From positions 1 through 64,000 of the forward strand of contig JAZQNO010000013.1 of the NCBI GenBank assembly GCA_045627385.1: 64,000 nt of DNA. Direction: 5' to 3'. The notes under the pieces were generated by a model, which was not told the origin of the DNA, did no database searches, and was given only the letters and a program-made list of their open reading frames with translations. This document shows positions 17,857 to 27,300 of this stretch, in pieces. This stretch comes from UBA1757 sp045627385 (GTDB lineage Bacteria; Bacteroidota; Bacteroidia; Bacteroidales; UBA1402). Positions within the stretch are counted from its first letter, which is position 1. The number at the start of each line of letters is the position of its first letter. Made by a program: the position numbers and the translations under genes.

Positions 17857-19287
17857 ATGAAAGGGAAACGTCTGTTCTGGCGGATATGTCCGCTGATGGT
17901 CTTTCTGTTGGCCGGTGTCTCCTGTGAGGATCCGGTCCATTTCCCCAAGGAGGGCGTGGGAAACCTGCGCTTTTCTGAAGGTGTCTGCCGATTCGACACT
18001 CTTTTCTCCAATGTGAGTTCCACCACGGCCTGGATGATTGTCTACAACGCCGGGCAGCAGGAACTGACCATCGACTCCGTCTGGTTGAAAGAGGGCGTCG
18101 CCAGCGTGTTCCGTTTCAGCTTGGACGGTCTGCCGGGGCCTGTCTGCTATGACTATGTGATTCCTGCCCGTGACAGCGTGTTCCTTTTCGTCGAAATGAC
18201 GGCGCCCAAATCCTCTTCCGGATACGAATTCATTGAAGATGCCCTGATGTTCCGCTGTGCGGACGGTCTGGGCAGCATCCGTCTGGAGGCGGTCGTGCGC
18301 GACGCCGTCATGTGGCGGGGATATGTCCTGGATTCGGACACCTTGCTGGCGAGCGGCACTTCCCTGATTGTGTTCGACAGCCTGGTCGTGGCCGAAAACG
18401 CCTGTCTCAAAATCGATTCCGGAGTTGAACTCTTTTTCCACGACAAGGCCCGGCTGACGGTGTACGGCAGTGTCGAGGCCAGAGGAAGCGCGGAGCGTCC
18501 CGTCGTCTTTCGCGGAGACCGTCTGGACCAGATGCTCGACGGATTCAGCTATGACAAGTATCCCGGACAGTGGCATTCGATTTATCTGGGCGGAAAGAGC
18601 CGCCACAATGTCTTCGACCATGTGGTTGTCCGTGGCGGCAGCTACGGCATCATCTGCGATTCCGCGGAAGTGGCCGGAGAACCGCTCAAACTGAGCCTGA
18701 CCAATTCCGTCATATTCAATATGGCGTATTCTTGCCTCTACTGCATTCAGTCCGATGTGCTGGTCGCCAATTCCGTTTTGGCCAACAGTGGAGATTTCAC
18801 CGTGCTGTTCCTGGGTGGCAGGGCGGATATGGTCCATTGCACGGTGGCCAATTACCAGGTGCTGGTCGAAAGGGGAGAGAACACGCCCGCCCTTGTCCTG
18901 GCAAACGCCGCCGGCGACGGCAAGGGCAATACGGTCATGTATCCGCTCGAACATGCACGCATCGTCAATTCCATCGTGTACGGCTCTCGGACGGAAGAAC
19001 TGGGCTTCAGCCTCTACGAGGGCGCTGCGCACGATTTTATCTTCGACCATTGCCTGTTGCGTTCTACGATTGATTTCCCCGATTCCGTTTCGGTGGACAA
19101 TGTCTTCAACGGACAGCCGGCTTTCGCGATGGGTGAAAACTATGAGTACGACTTCCATATCGACTCGATTTCAGCCGCTTGCGGGATGGCCGGTACGCTT
19201 GTGTCGCAGGAATGGCCTTTGGATTTGGACGGCCGTTCGCGCCTGCTGGACGGACAGCCCGATGCAGGTGCCTATGAAGCCGAGTAA
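17857..19287 (+). CDS. Beta-helix lipoprotein of unknown function
   Basis: 476 residues. A basic n-region, hydrophobic core and LLAGVSC lipobox (Cys at about 23) make it a lipoprotein, probably facing the periplasm or cell surface. The first part (about 40-130) looks like an Ig-like beta-sandwich. From about 165 onward the sequence shows the short repeating hydrophobic turns of a right-handed parallel beta-helix (FDHVVVRGGSYGI, LTNSVIFNM, IVNSIVYG), ending in ...GQPDAGAYE, typical of pectate-lyase-like helices. No catalytic residues can be assigned. The open frame reaches back to 17647, but that part is pepD out of frame; the ATG at 17857 gives the signal sequence. Confidence 0.75.
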   Translation: MKGKRLFWRICPLMVFLLAGVSCEDPVHFPKEGVGNLRFSEGVCRFDTLFSNVSSTTAWMIVYNAGQQELTIDSVWLKEGVASVFRFSLDGLPGPVCYDYVIPARDSVFLFVEMTAPKSSSGYEFIEDALMFRCADGLGSIRLEAVVRDAVMWRGYVLDSDTLLASGTSLIVFDSLVVAENACLKIDSGVELFFHDKARLTVYGSVEARGSAERPVVFRGDRLDQMLDGFSYDKYPGQWHSIYLGGKSRHNVFDHVVVRGGSYGIICDSAEVAGEPLKLSLTNSVIFNMAYSCLYCIQSDVLVANSVLANSGDFTVLFLGGRADMVHCTVANYQVLVERGENTPALVLANAAGDGKGNTVMYPLEHARIVNSIVYGSRTEELGFSLYEGAAHDFIFDHCLLRSTIDFPDSVSVDNVFNGQPAFAMGENYEYDFHIDSISAACGMAGTLVSQEWPLDLDGRSRLLDGQPDAGAYEAE

Positions 19288-19425
19288 TTTTTTTTATAAT
19301 TTGAATAAAATATATTCGCCAATCACTGAAAAAAGCCGTAAAATTGCAAACTTGTAAAAGGCAGGCGGGGTTTCCGGCCACCTTCCGACAAGTTGTGTGC
19401 GCAATAAATTGAAAACTAAAACGAT

Positions 19426-21492
19426 ATGAAGATCAGACTTTGCAAAACGCTTGGTTATGCAGTGGCAGCTCTTCTGCTGTTGCCGGTGTCATTGCTTTCT
19501 TTCCAATCCTGTATTCTCGACAGTGATGAAGTGGGCGATTCTTACTACACCTTCACAGGTGAGACGGTCGCATCCTATCTGCAAGGCGATCCCGCTCATT
19601 TCTCGAAATTCGTGGAAGCGTTGGACACGACCGGTATCATCAGCCTGCTGTCGACCTACGGAACCTACACGGTCTTTGCTCCGGTCAACAACGCCGTGAC
19701 AGAATATTATCGTGATTCAATCGCCAAGGATATGGGCTTCAATCCGGAGACCGATTCGGTTCAGATTGCCGCCATCGACACCTCCTTGTTGACTATGCAC
19801 CGCTTCCTGCACGGACAGGACGGCCTCAGCGAATCTGCCCGCCAGTCGCTCTACGATACCCGATTCGCCGCACTGAAAGATATGGTGTACTACCAGATTA
19901 TCGACACGAAGGCATACATGAAGATGGACTTCGAAGAAGGCCGTCTGCCCGACAAGAACATGAAGTCTCGTTTCGTGAAGACTTCGTTCAGCGAACTGCA
20001 GACCACCGGATACATCTATGTGAACGGAACCTCCCGCATTCTCCTCAGCGACATTGAAGTTCACAACGGTGTGATTCACGCCATCGACTGTGTGCTGGTT
20101 CCCTCCAACATGCTACTTCCCGACCATATCCGTTCGTTCCCGCAGTTCAGCCTGTTTGCGGAAGCTCTTTTCCTGACCCATCTGAGCGATTCTCTGCTGA
20201 AATGGTATGACAACGATTATGTCGTTCCCCGCGGCAAATACAATTTCGCCAACGGAACCAGCGAACCGGCCACAGAACACATGTACGGTTATACGGCACT
20301 CATCGAACCCAACGACCTGTATGCCAGTTATGGCATCAACAATATCAACGACTTGGCACAAAAGGCAAAAGAAGTCTACGATGTGGTCTATCCCGAAGAT
20401 GCCGGCATCACGGACGTGACAGACCGCCGCAATTCCCTGAACCGTTTCGTCGCCTACCACCTTTTCGACTATCAGGTCGGTACGCTTTCAGAGTTCACGG
20501 CCTTCCAGCGTTCTTACTATTGGACTGATCCCAAGGTTGAATATGTCGACTATCTGCTGACCATGGCGCCTCATACGTTGATTGAGGTCCGAGACGATGG
20601 CTGTCCTGCCTTGAACCGTCGCAAGGACGGCTCTTATATCGGGCTCAACAATTCGGTCGTCAGCAATGCCGACAACGGCGATTTCTATGTGCTGGAAGAT
20701 ATCCTTTTCTATGACAAGGACGTGGTAAACGATGTGCTCAACAAACGTCTGCGCATCGACGTGTTCTCCACATTGGGCGAAATGATCACCAACGGATACC
20801 GTTATCGCAATTCCTATACGGGTGACAACAACTACTGGTTCCCCAGCGGTTATTTTAAAGATCTTCAGTACAATGACGACGCCACCGAAGTCAACGCCGC
20901 AAAGTATGTCAACGGCAGCGTGCAGTACCAAGGCGGCATGTTCTACATCTACGGCAAGTACAACACGACCAACTACTGGTTCGATTTCACTTACAACCTG
21001 CCTCCCGTTCCCGATGGCACTTGGGAGTTCCGTCTCGGTATCAAGAAACGTGCCGGCGCCATCGTGCAGATTTACGTTGACGGTATGCCCAACGGCATTC
21101 CTATCGATATGAGTGTCAAAGCCGACAACCCGGCTTCGGGTATCGGCTGGATGAGCGATACAGACGCATCATTCGTCATCGGTCAGGACGACAGGGGACA
21201 GAAGATTTACGATTCTGTCGCCATTGCTCAGAACGACAAGGACATGCGCAATCACGGCTGGATGAAGGGTCCTCGTACCCTGCAGGGTAACTCCGGCAAC
21301 TCCCGAGGAGATAAGAACACGCTCCGTCAGATTATGGGACGTTATCAGTTCGATGCCGACAAGCAGCATACGCTCCGCGTCAAATGCGTGGGTCTGGGCA
21401 CGGGCGGCATCGGTGACGGACAGCCTTACTTCGGTCTGGACTGGGTGGAATTCATTCCGACCGGCTTGATTGAAAGTGAGGATCAATATTGA
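19426..21492 (+). CDS. Fasciclin-domain surface lipoprotein
   Basis: 688 residues, with a signal sequence and an SFQSC lipobox (Cys about 29). Two fasciclin (FAS1) repeats can be placed: about 45-235, with TYTVFAPVNNAV and NGVIHAIDCVLVPS, the standard FAS1 H1 and H2 motifs, and about 240-440, ending GDFYVLEDILFY. The last 240 residues are a separate beta-rich module with aromatic patches (TNYWFDFTYNLPP, YFGLDWVEFIP) that resembles a carbohydrate-binding jelly roll. In Bacteroidota such lipoproteins usually sit in polysaccharide utilisation loci as surface glycan-binding proteins. Here it opens the glycoside hydrolase block without any SusC/SusD. A terminator follows at 21519-21549. Confidence 0.85.
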   Translation: MKIRLCKTLGYAVAALLLLPVSLLSFQSCILDSDEVGDSYYTFTGETVASYLQGDPAHFSKFVEALDTTGIISLLSTYGTYTVFAPVNNAVTEYYRDSIAKDMGFNPETDSVQIAAIDTSLLTMHRFLHGQDGLSESARQSLYDTRFAALKDMVYYQIIDTKAYMKMDFEEGRLPDKNMKSRFVKTSFSELQTTGYIYVNGTSRILLSDIEVHNGVIHAIDCVLVPSNMLLPDHIRSFPQFSLFAEALFLTHLSDSLLKWYDNDYVVPRGKYNFANGTSEPATEHMYGYTALIEPNDLYASYGINNINDLAQKAKEVYDVVYPEDAGITDVTDRRNSLNRFVAYHLFDYQVGTLSEFTAFQRSYYWTDPKVEYVDYLLTMAPHTLIEVRDDGCPALNRRKDGSYIGLNNSVVSNADNGDFYVLEDILFYDKDVVNDVLNKRLRIDVFSTLGEMITNGYRYRNSYTGDNNYWFPSGYFKDLQYNDDATEVNAAKYVNGSVQYQGGMFYIYGKYNTTNYWFDFTYNLPPVPDGTWEFRLGIKKRAGAIVQIYVDGMPNGIPIDMSVKADNPASGIGWMSDTDASFVIGQDDRGQKIYDSVAIAQNDKDMRNHGWMKGPRTLQGNSGNSRGDKNTLRQIMGRYQFDADKQHTLRVKCVGLGTGGIGDGQPYFGLDWVEFIPTGLIESEDQY

Positions 21493-21518
21493 TTTATGGT
21501 TTAACTTAATAAAGCTTG

Positions 21519-21549
21519 ACGGCCGTCATGACAAATGGCGGCCGTTTTT
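21519..21549 (+). terminator. Intrinsic terminator after the fasciclin gene, abutting the next start codon
   Basis: An 11-bp stem (21519-21529 with 21535-21545, one G-U pair) with a 5-base loop GACAA, followed by TTTTTC. The next ATG (GH78 gene) is only 6 bases beyond the T run, so the hairpin fills the place where that gene's leader would be. Confidence 0.85.
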
Positions 21550-21555
21550 CTTCCA

Positions 21556-24309
21556 ATGATGAAAAACTGTTTGAATTTTATACTTTTGGCCGCTCTCTTG
21601 TGTGCCTGCAATCCTTCGGAGCGTATCGGAAACCTGACGTGCGAATATCAGACCGAGCCTTTGTCAGTCTCAGAACGTCATCCGTATCTGGGCTGGCAGA
21701 TGGAAGGTATCATGCAGTCAGCCTATTGGCTGGAGGTTTATGACGCCGATAGGATTCCCTTGTATCGGTCAGGTCGGGTGGAAAATGTCGAAAGTCAGCG
21801 TATTGCCTTGTCTGATGTGGCTTTGCAGCCCGGCAGCGACTACTATTGGCGTGTCCGTGTGGCCGACGCCGAAGGCCATAAGGGCAAATGGTCGCAGATG
21901 GCTCATTTCCGTACGGCTCCCTCGGAGGAATGGCTCGATGCCTGCTGGATAGGCGCCATCACGCGCAGCGACAGCCGTTTGCCCGAAGGTCGCCGGTATG
22001 AAGGCAATACAGTCAACCGGAACCAGCAGATGAAGCAGGCCTGGGCCAATACCGATACGCTCTCAAGAAAAAGCATTGTGCTGAGAAAGGATTTCGAAAC
22101 AAAGGGACGCGTCAGAAGCGCCTATGCCTATATCTGCGGTCTAGGTCATTACGAACTGACTTTGAACGGTCGTAAGGTCGGCGGCGCCGAGTTCGCCCCT
22201 CTTTGGAGCGATTACGACAAAACGCTGTATTACAATGTCTACGATGTGACTTCCATGTTGAAACAACGGAATGCGGTCGGTGTTCTGCTAGGCAATGGCA
22301 TGTTCAACGTCCAGGGAGGACGCTACCGCAAACTGCTGGTCAGTTTCGGACCTCCGACGCTGTGGATGAAACTGCACATCGATTACGAAGACGGCAGCTG
22401 GGAAGACATCGTTTCCGACGGAACCTGGAAATATGACCTGAGTCCGATTGTTTTCAACGACATATATGGAGGTGAAGATTACGATGCCCGCCGGGAACAA
22501 CCTAAGTGGAACACATATGGATTCGATGCCTCGTCATGGCGCAATGTCATTGTTCAAGAGTCACCCAAGGGCAGTCTGCGTCCTCAAAATACTTCTGGTG
22601 TCGCCATTTGGAAGCGCTACGATGTCAAAGACATGTGGACGGGTGTTCAGAAGGCTGATCGCAAACAGAATATTTTCAATGATAAGCCCGTCGTCATACT
22701 GGATATGGGACAGAATCTGTCGGGGTTCCCCTATATTGAAGTCAGAGGAAGGCGCGGAGACGTGGTCCGTCTTACACCAAGCGAATCCTTGGGCAAAGAC
22801 AGTCTGGTCAATCAGAGCAACAGTGGCCGCCCGCATTATTACGAATACACGCTCAAGGGTTCGCGTAAGCAGCCCGGAAAGCCCGGAAAAACTGAAATCT
22901 GGCAACCGCGTTTTTCCTATTACGGTTTCCGTTATATTCAGGTCCAGGGAGCAGTTTTGAAAGGACAACCCAATCCGGACAATCTGCCTGTCATTGAAAA
23001 AATTCAGTCCTGTTTCGTTTCAAATTCGCTGCCCACGACTGGTTCTTTCGAGTCGTCCAACCGCATTTTCAACGATACGCACCGCCTTATCCAGATGGCA
23101 GTCCGCAGCAATATGCAGGCGGTCTTCACAGATTGTCCTCACCGTGAGAAACTTGGTTGGCTGGAAGAAGTCCAACTCAATGGCCAGGGCTTGCTCTACA
23201 ACTACGACCTGACCACTTTCTGGCCTAAAATCCAGCAGGATATGGCTGATGCCCAATACGCCGACGGTCTGGTGCCAACCACGGCTCCCATGTATACGGA
23301 ATTCGGACGAACTTGGAATGATTCGCCCGAGTGGGGTAGCACTTCTGTCATTGTTCCCTTTATGTATTACCAGCGTTATGGGGATGATCGGCTCATCCGC
23401 CGTTACTATCCCGTCATGAGGGCTTATGTCGATTATCTAGAGGCTACTTCCGACAATCATATCGTGAAGACGGGTTTGGGCGACTGGTACGATTTCGGCA
23501 AGGAACGCTGCGGTTTTGCTCAGAACACTCCAGTTCCTCTGAGCGGTACAGCCCATCTCTATCAGAATATACGCTATGTCGTCGAAGCCGCAAGGATGCT
23601 TGGCCTTGATGATGATGCTGAAAAATATTCCCGTCTCGGAGAAGAAGTGAACAAAGCTTTCCATGATTTGTATTTCAATGAGGATAGTTGCATATACGGC
23701 ACTGGAAGTCAGAGTTCGTATGCCATTCCTTTATACATCGGTATGGTGGCTCCCGAAAACCGTGCGACTGCCATGGAGCATCTGCTGGCCGATATAGCCG
23801 CCCACGGCGACCGTCTTAGCACTGGAGAGGTAGGCAACCGCTATATGTTTGAACTGTTGGCCAATGAGGGCCATGACGAAGTCCTTTATCGGATGCACAA
23901 TCACGAAGATGTCCCCGGTTACGGCTTCCAACTCAAGTTCGGAGCCACCACGCTTACCGAACAGTGGGATCCGCGTCAGGGGGCTTCTTGGAACCACTTC
24001 ATGCTGGGGGCCATCGACGAATGGTTCTTCAGCAGTCTGGGCGGCATCCGCGGAGACCGCTTTCAGCCCGGTTGCCGGCATCTTGTCATCCGGCCGCGTC
24101 CTGTAGGCGACTTGGCATTTGTCCATTGCACGACGCGTACACTCTACGGTCAGGTCGGTGTGGATTGGGGCCGCAACGTGGCCGGACGCTTTGTCATGAA
24201 GCTTACGCTTCCGGGCAACACGACGGCTTCCGTTTGGCTTCCAGGTGCGGAGGAGGCGGTTGAAGTCAGCGCCGGCACTCACAAATTCGATATCAACATC
24301 AAAAAATAA
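21556..24309 (+). CDS. Alpha-L-rhamnosidase (GH78), lipoprotein
   Basis: 917 residues. Lipobox LLCAC (Cys about 17) predicts a lipid-anchored enzyme. Domain order fits GH78: N-terminal Ig-like domain (about 25-120), rhamnosidase N-domain with FETKGRVRSAYAYICGLGHYELTLNG (kept short here: GLGHYELTLNG at about 195), a concanavalin-like domain, the (alpha/alpha)6 barrel (about 490-810) and a C-terminal beta-sandwich. The acid motif reads DCPHREKLGWLEE near residue 525; the E after HR is the likely proton donor, and Glu stands at the last position where many members have Asp. Two ATGs (21556, 21559) are possible. It is 6 bases from the fasciclin-bearing lipoprotein's terminator and 6 bases before the fusion enzyme. 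Confidence 0.92.
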   Translation: MMKNCLNFILLAALLCACNPSERIGNLTCEYQTEPLSVSERHPYLGWQMEGIMQSAYWLEVYDADRIPLYRSGRVENVESQRIALSDVALQPGSDYYWRVRVADAEGHKGKWSQMAHFRTAPSEEWLDACWIGAITRSDSRLPEGRRYEGNTVNRNQQMKQAWANTDTLSRKSIVLRKDFETKGRVRSAYAYICGLGHYELTLNGRKVGGAEFAPLWSDYDKTLYYNVYDVTSMLKQRNAVGVLLGNGMFNVQGGRYRKLLVSFGPPTLWMKLHIDYEDGSWEDIVSDGTWKYDLSPIVFNDIYGGEDYDARREQPKWNTYGFDASSWRNVIVQESPKGSLRPQNTSGVAIWKRYDVKDMWTGVQKADRKQNIFNDKPVVILDMGQNLSGFPYIEVRGRRGDVVRLTPSESLGKDSLVNQSNSGRPHYYEYTLKGSRKQPGKPGKTEIWQPRFSYYGFRYIQVQGAVLKGQPNPDNLPVIEKIQSCFVSNSLPTTGSFESSNRIFNDTHRLIQMAVRSNMQAVFTDCPHREKLGWLEEVQLNGQGLLYNYDLTTFWPKIQQDMADAQYADGLVPTTAPMYTEFGRTWNDSPEWGSTSVIVPFMYYQRYGDDRLIRRYYPVMRAYVDYLEATSDNHIVKTGLGDWYDFGKERCGFAQNTPVPLSGTAHLYQNIRYVVEAARMLGLDDDAEKYSRLGEEVNKAFHDLYFNEDSCIYGTGSQSSYAIPLYIGMVAPENRATAMEHLLADIAAHGDRLSTGEVGNRYMFELLANEGHDEVLYRMHNHEDVPGYGFQLKFGATTLTEQWDPRQGASWNHFMLGAIDEWFFSSLGGIRGDRFQPGCRHLVIRPRPVGDLAFVHCTTRTLYGQVGVDWGRNVAGRFVMKLTLPGNTTASVWLPGAEEAVEVSAGTHKFDINIKK

Positions 24310-24315
24310 AATTCC

Positions 24316-27300
24316 ATGAACCGTATCCGTATTTCAATTATGAGTCTTTGTCTGCTGTTTGCAGGCATCCATCCCGTTTTTTCTCAGTCCCTTCCTTGGG
24401 ACAACGGCCGTCTGAAAGTCGATGCTTCCGGCAATTATCTTCAGCACGAAAACGGTGTGCCTTTCTTCTGGATGGGTGACACGGGGTGGTTGCTTCCCGA
24501 GCGTTTGGACCGGCAGAATGCAGAAAAGTATCTGGAAGCCTGTCGTTTGAACGGCTACAATGTTGTTCAGGTCCAGACCATCAACGGAGTGCCTGCCCGC
24601 AATATCTACGGCAGTCTGTCCAACCCTCAGGGCTTCGATTTCAGCAGCATCGAGCGCCGTCATGCCTATAGTCCCGACGCTCAGGGCTCCGATCCGGAAT
24701 ACGGCTATTGGGACCATATGGACTATATCATCGAGACGGCTGCCGAAAAAGGCATCTACATAGGTATGGTCTGCATTTGGGGCGGTCTGGTGAAACAGGG
24801 CCGCATGGACGAAGAGCAAGCCGTGGCCTACGGTACCTTTCTGGCTGAACGTTATAAAGACAATCCCAATATCGTCTGGATTATCGGAGGCGATATCTAC
24901 GGCGATGTCAAGCCCGAAGTCTGGGAGACGCTGGCCCGCACCATCAAGGCCCACGATCCCAATCACCTGATGACTTTCCATCCCTTCGGCCGTCATATTT
25001 CAGCCATTTGGTTCCATCAGGCAGACTGGCTGGATTTCAACATGTTCCAGAGCGGTCACCGTTGCTATGGGCAGAGCATGGCTAAGAAAAGCCCGCTGCG
25101 CCCGGAACTTCTTCCCGACAGTACGGAAGAAGACAACTGGCGTTATGTGGAGCTTGCACGCACGTATGAACCCCGCAAGCCGGTGGTCGACGGCGAGCCT
25201 TCCTACGAGGGAATCCCTTACGGTCTGCATGACTACGATCTGCCTTTCTGGCAAGACTATGACGTGCGCCGATACGCCTATTGGTCGGTGTTTGCCGGCA
25301 GTTTCGGCCATACCTACGGCAACAGCGCCATCATGCAGATGCATGACGGCAGGAAAATGGGTGCCTACGGCTGCCTGAAACCTTGGCAAGAGGCGCTTGA
25401 AGATCCTGGTTTCCGTCAGATGCAGTATCTGAAGAAACTGATGCTTGCCTTCTCCAACCCTCAATTCAGCGCCGATCCCCAGTCTCAACCGTATTTTGAC
25501 CGTTGCCCCGACCAGTCTCTGATTGTCAGTGAAATTGGCGAGCGTTATAATTATGTGTCCGCATGCCGCGGAAAAGACTATCTGTTGGTATATGACTATG
25601 CGGGAGTGGATTTTTCAGTGGATCTGACCAAAATTTCAGGAAAGTCCAAGAATGCTTGGTGGTTCAGCCCGACCGACGGTTCGGTCCGCTACATCGGTTC
25701 TTTCCAGAATGCCTCATCTGTTCCATTCTCCTACACGTCACAATCGGCTCACGATGACCGGGTGTTGATTGTCACAGACGCCGCAGCTACCTATGTGGAG
25801 CAGACATTGACGGAACAGGCGTCGGTCTGCCGTCTGGAATGCGAACAGCAGACCAATCCGGTCGGAATCGGCGTGCGTCAGCCTCGATTCAGCTGGAACA
25901 TCCGTTCTGATGTCAATGGAGTGTACCAGACGCAATACCGCATTTTGGTGGCTTCTTCCGAGGAACAGTTGGCCGACGACCGGGCTGACGTATGGGATTC
26001 GGGCATCCGCAAGGGCGAAGCATCTCTGCTGTTGCCCTACGAGGGTCCGCAACTGCAGTCGGGAACGCGATATTTCTGGAAGGTCCTTTCCTGGACCAAT
26101 CTGGACAAAAAGAACGCTGTGGAATCCGAAACGGCCACTTTCGTCACGGCCCTTTTCACCGACAGGGACTGGGGCTCGAGCCGTTGGATCGGTTATGACG
26201 GCGCCTTCCCGTGGGAGGACGAAGGAACGCACGCACGTCTATCGGCCCGCTATCTGAGAAGCGATTTCATGACGCGCCCCGGAATCCGTCAGGCACTTGT
26301 CCACATCGCCGGTGTGGGCCTTTACGAACTGTATTTCAACGGCCAGAAGGTGGGAGATCAGGTAATGACACCTTCTCCCACGCAATTCGACAAGCATATC
26401 CTTTACAATACCTACGATGTGACCTCTCTGATGAAGGAAGGAGCCAATGCCGTAGGCGTCATTCTGGGCAGCGGACGCTATTATCCGATGCGTCACAATT
26501 ACAAACCCTACAAATGGGCGGATTTCGGCTATCCGAAAATGCGTCTGATGCTCACCATCACCTATGAGGACGGCCGTACCCAGTCCGTCACCAGCAACGA
26601 ACGCTGGATGCTGACGGCGCAGGGCCCCATCGTCTCCAACAACGAATACGACGGTGAGGAATACGATGCCCGTATGGAATTGGGCGACTGGTCCAGCCCT
26701 CGATACCAGTATCAGGGCCACTGGATGCCGGCTCAGCGCACTTCAGTCCCGACGGCCCGACTGGTGGCACAGTCCAATCCAAGCATGCGCGTGTTGAAAC
26801 GCGTACGCCCCAAGTCTATGACCCCTCTCAACGATTCCACATTCATTCTGGATATGGGAGAGAACATGACGGGTTGGCTTCGCATCAAAGTCCAGGGAAG
26901 GGCAGGACAGACCGTAAAACTGCGTTTCGCCGAGGCGTTGCTGCCTGACGGAAATCTGAGCATGGCCAATCTGCGTGACGCGCTGGTGACCGACCTATAT
27001 ACGCTCAAGGGCGGTTTCGGTGGAGAAGAATGGGCTCCCCGTTTCGTGACCCACGGATTCCAGTATGTGGAAGTGACCAATTATCCCGGCCGTCCGAGTC
27101 TCGACAATTTCATTGGCGAATGGGTGGCCGACGATCTGGATTTCACCGGCAGTTTCGAATCGCCTTCACCGGTGTTCAATCAGACTTATGAGAATGCTTT
27201 CCGCGGCATTTTGGGCAATTACAAAGGCATGCCCGTGGACTGTCCGCAGCGCAACGAACGCCAGCCCTGGCTGGGTGACCGCAGCATGGGTGTCTATGGT

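Noticed and set aside
19339..19346. TAAAATTG as a -7 box for the fasciclin gene
   Set aside because: One mismatch in the TTTG half and no -33 box at 19-21 bases; the promoter of this gene remains unidentified.
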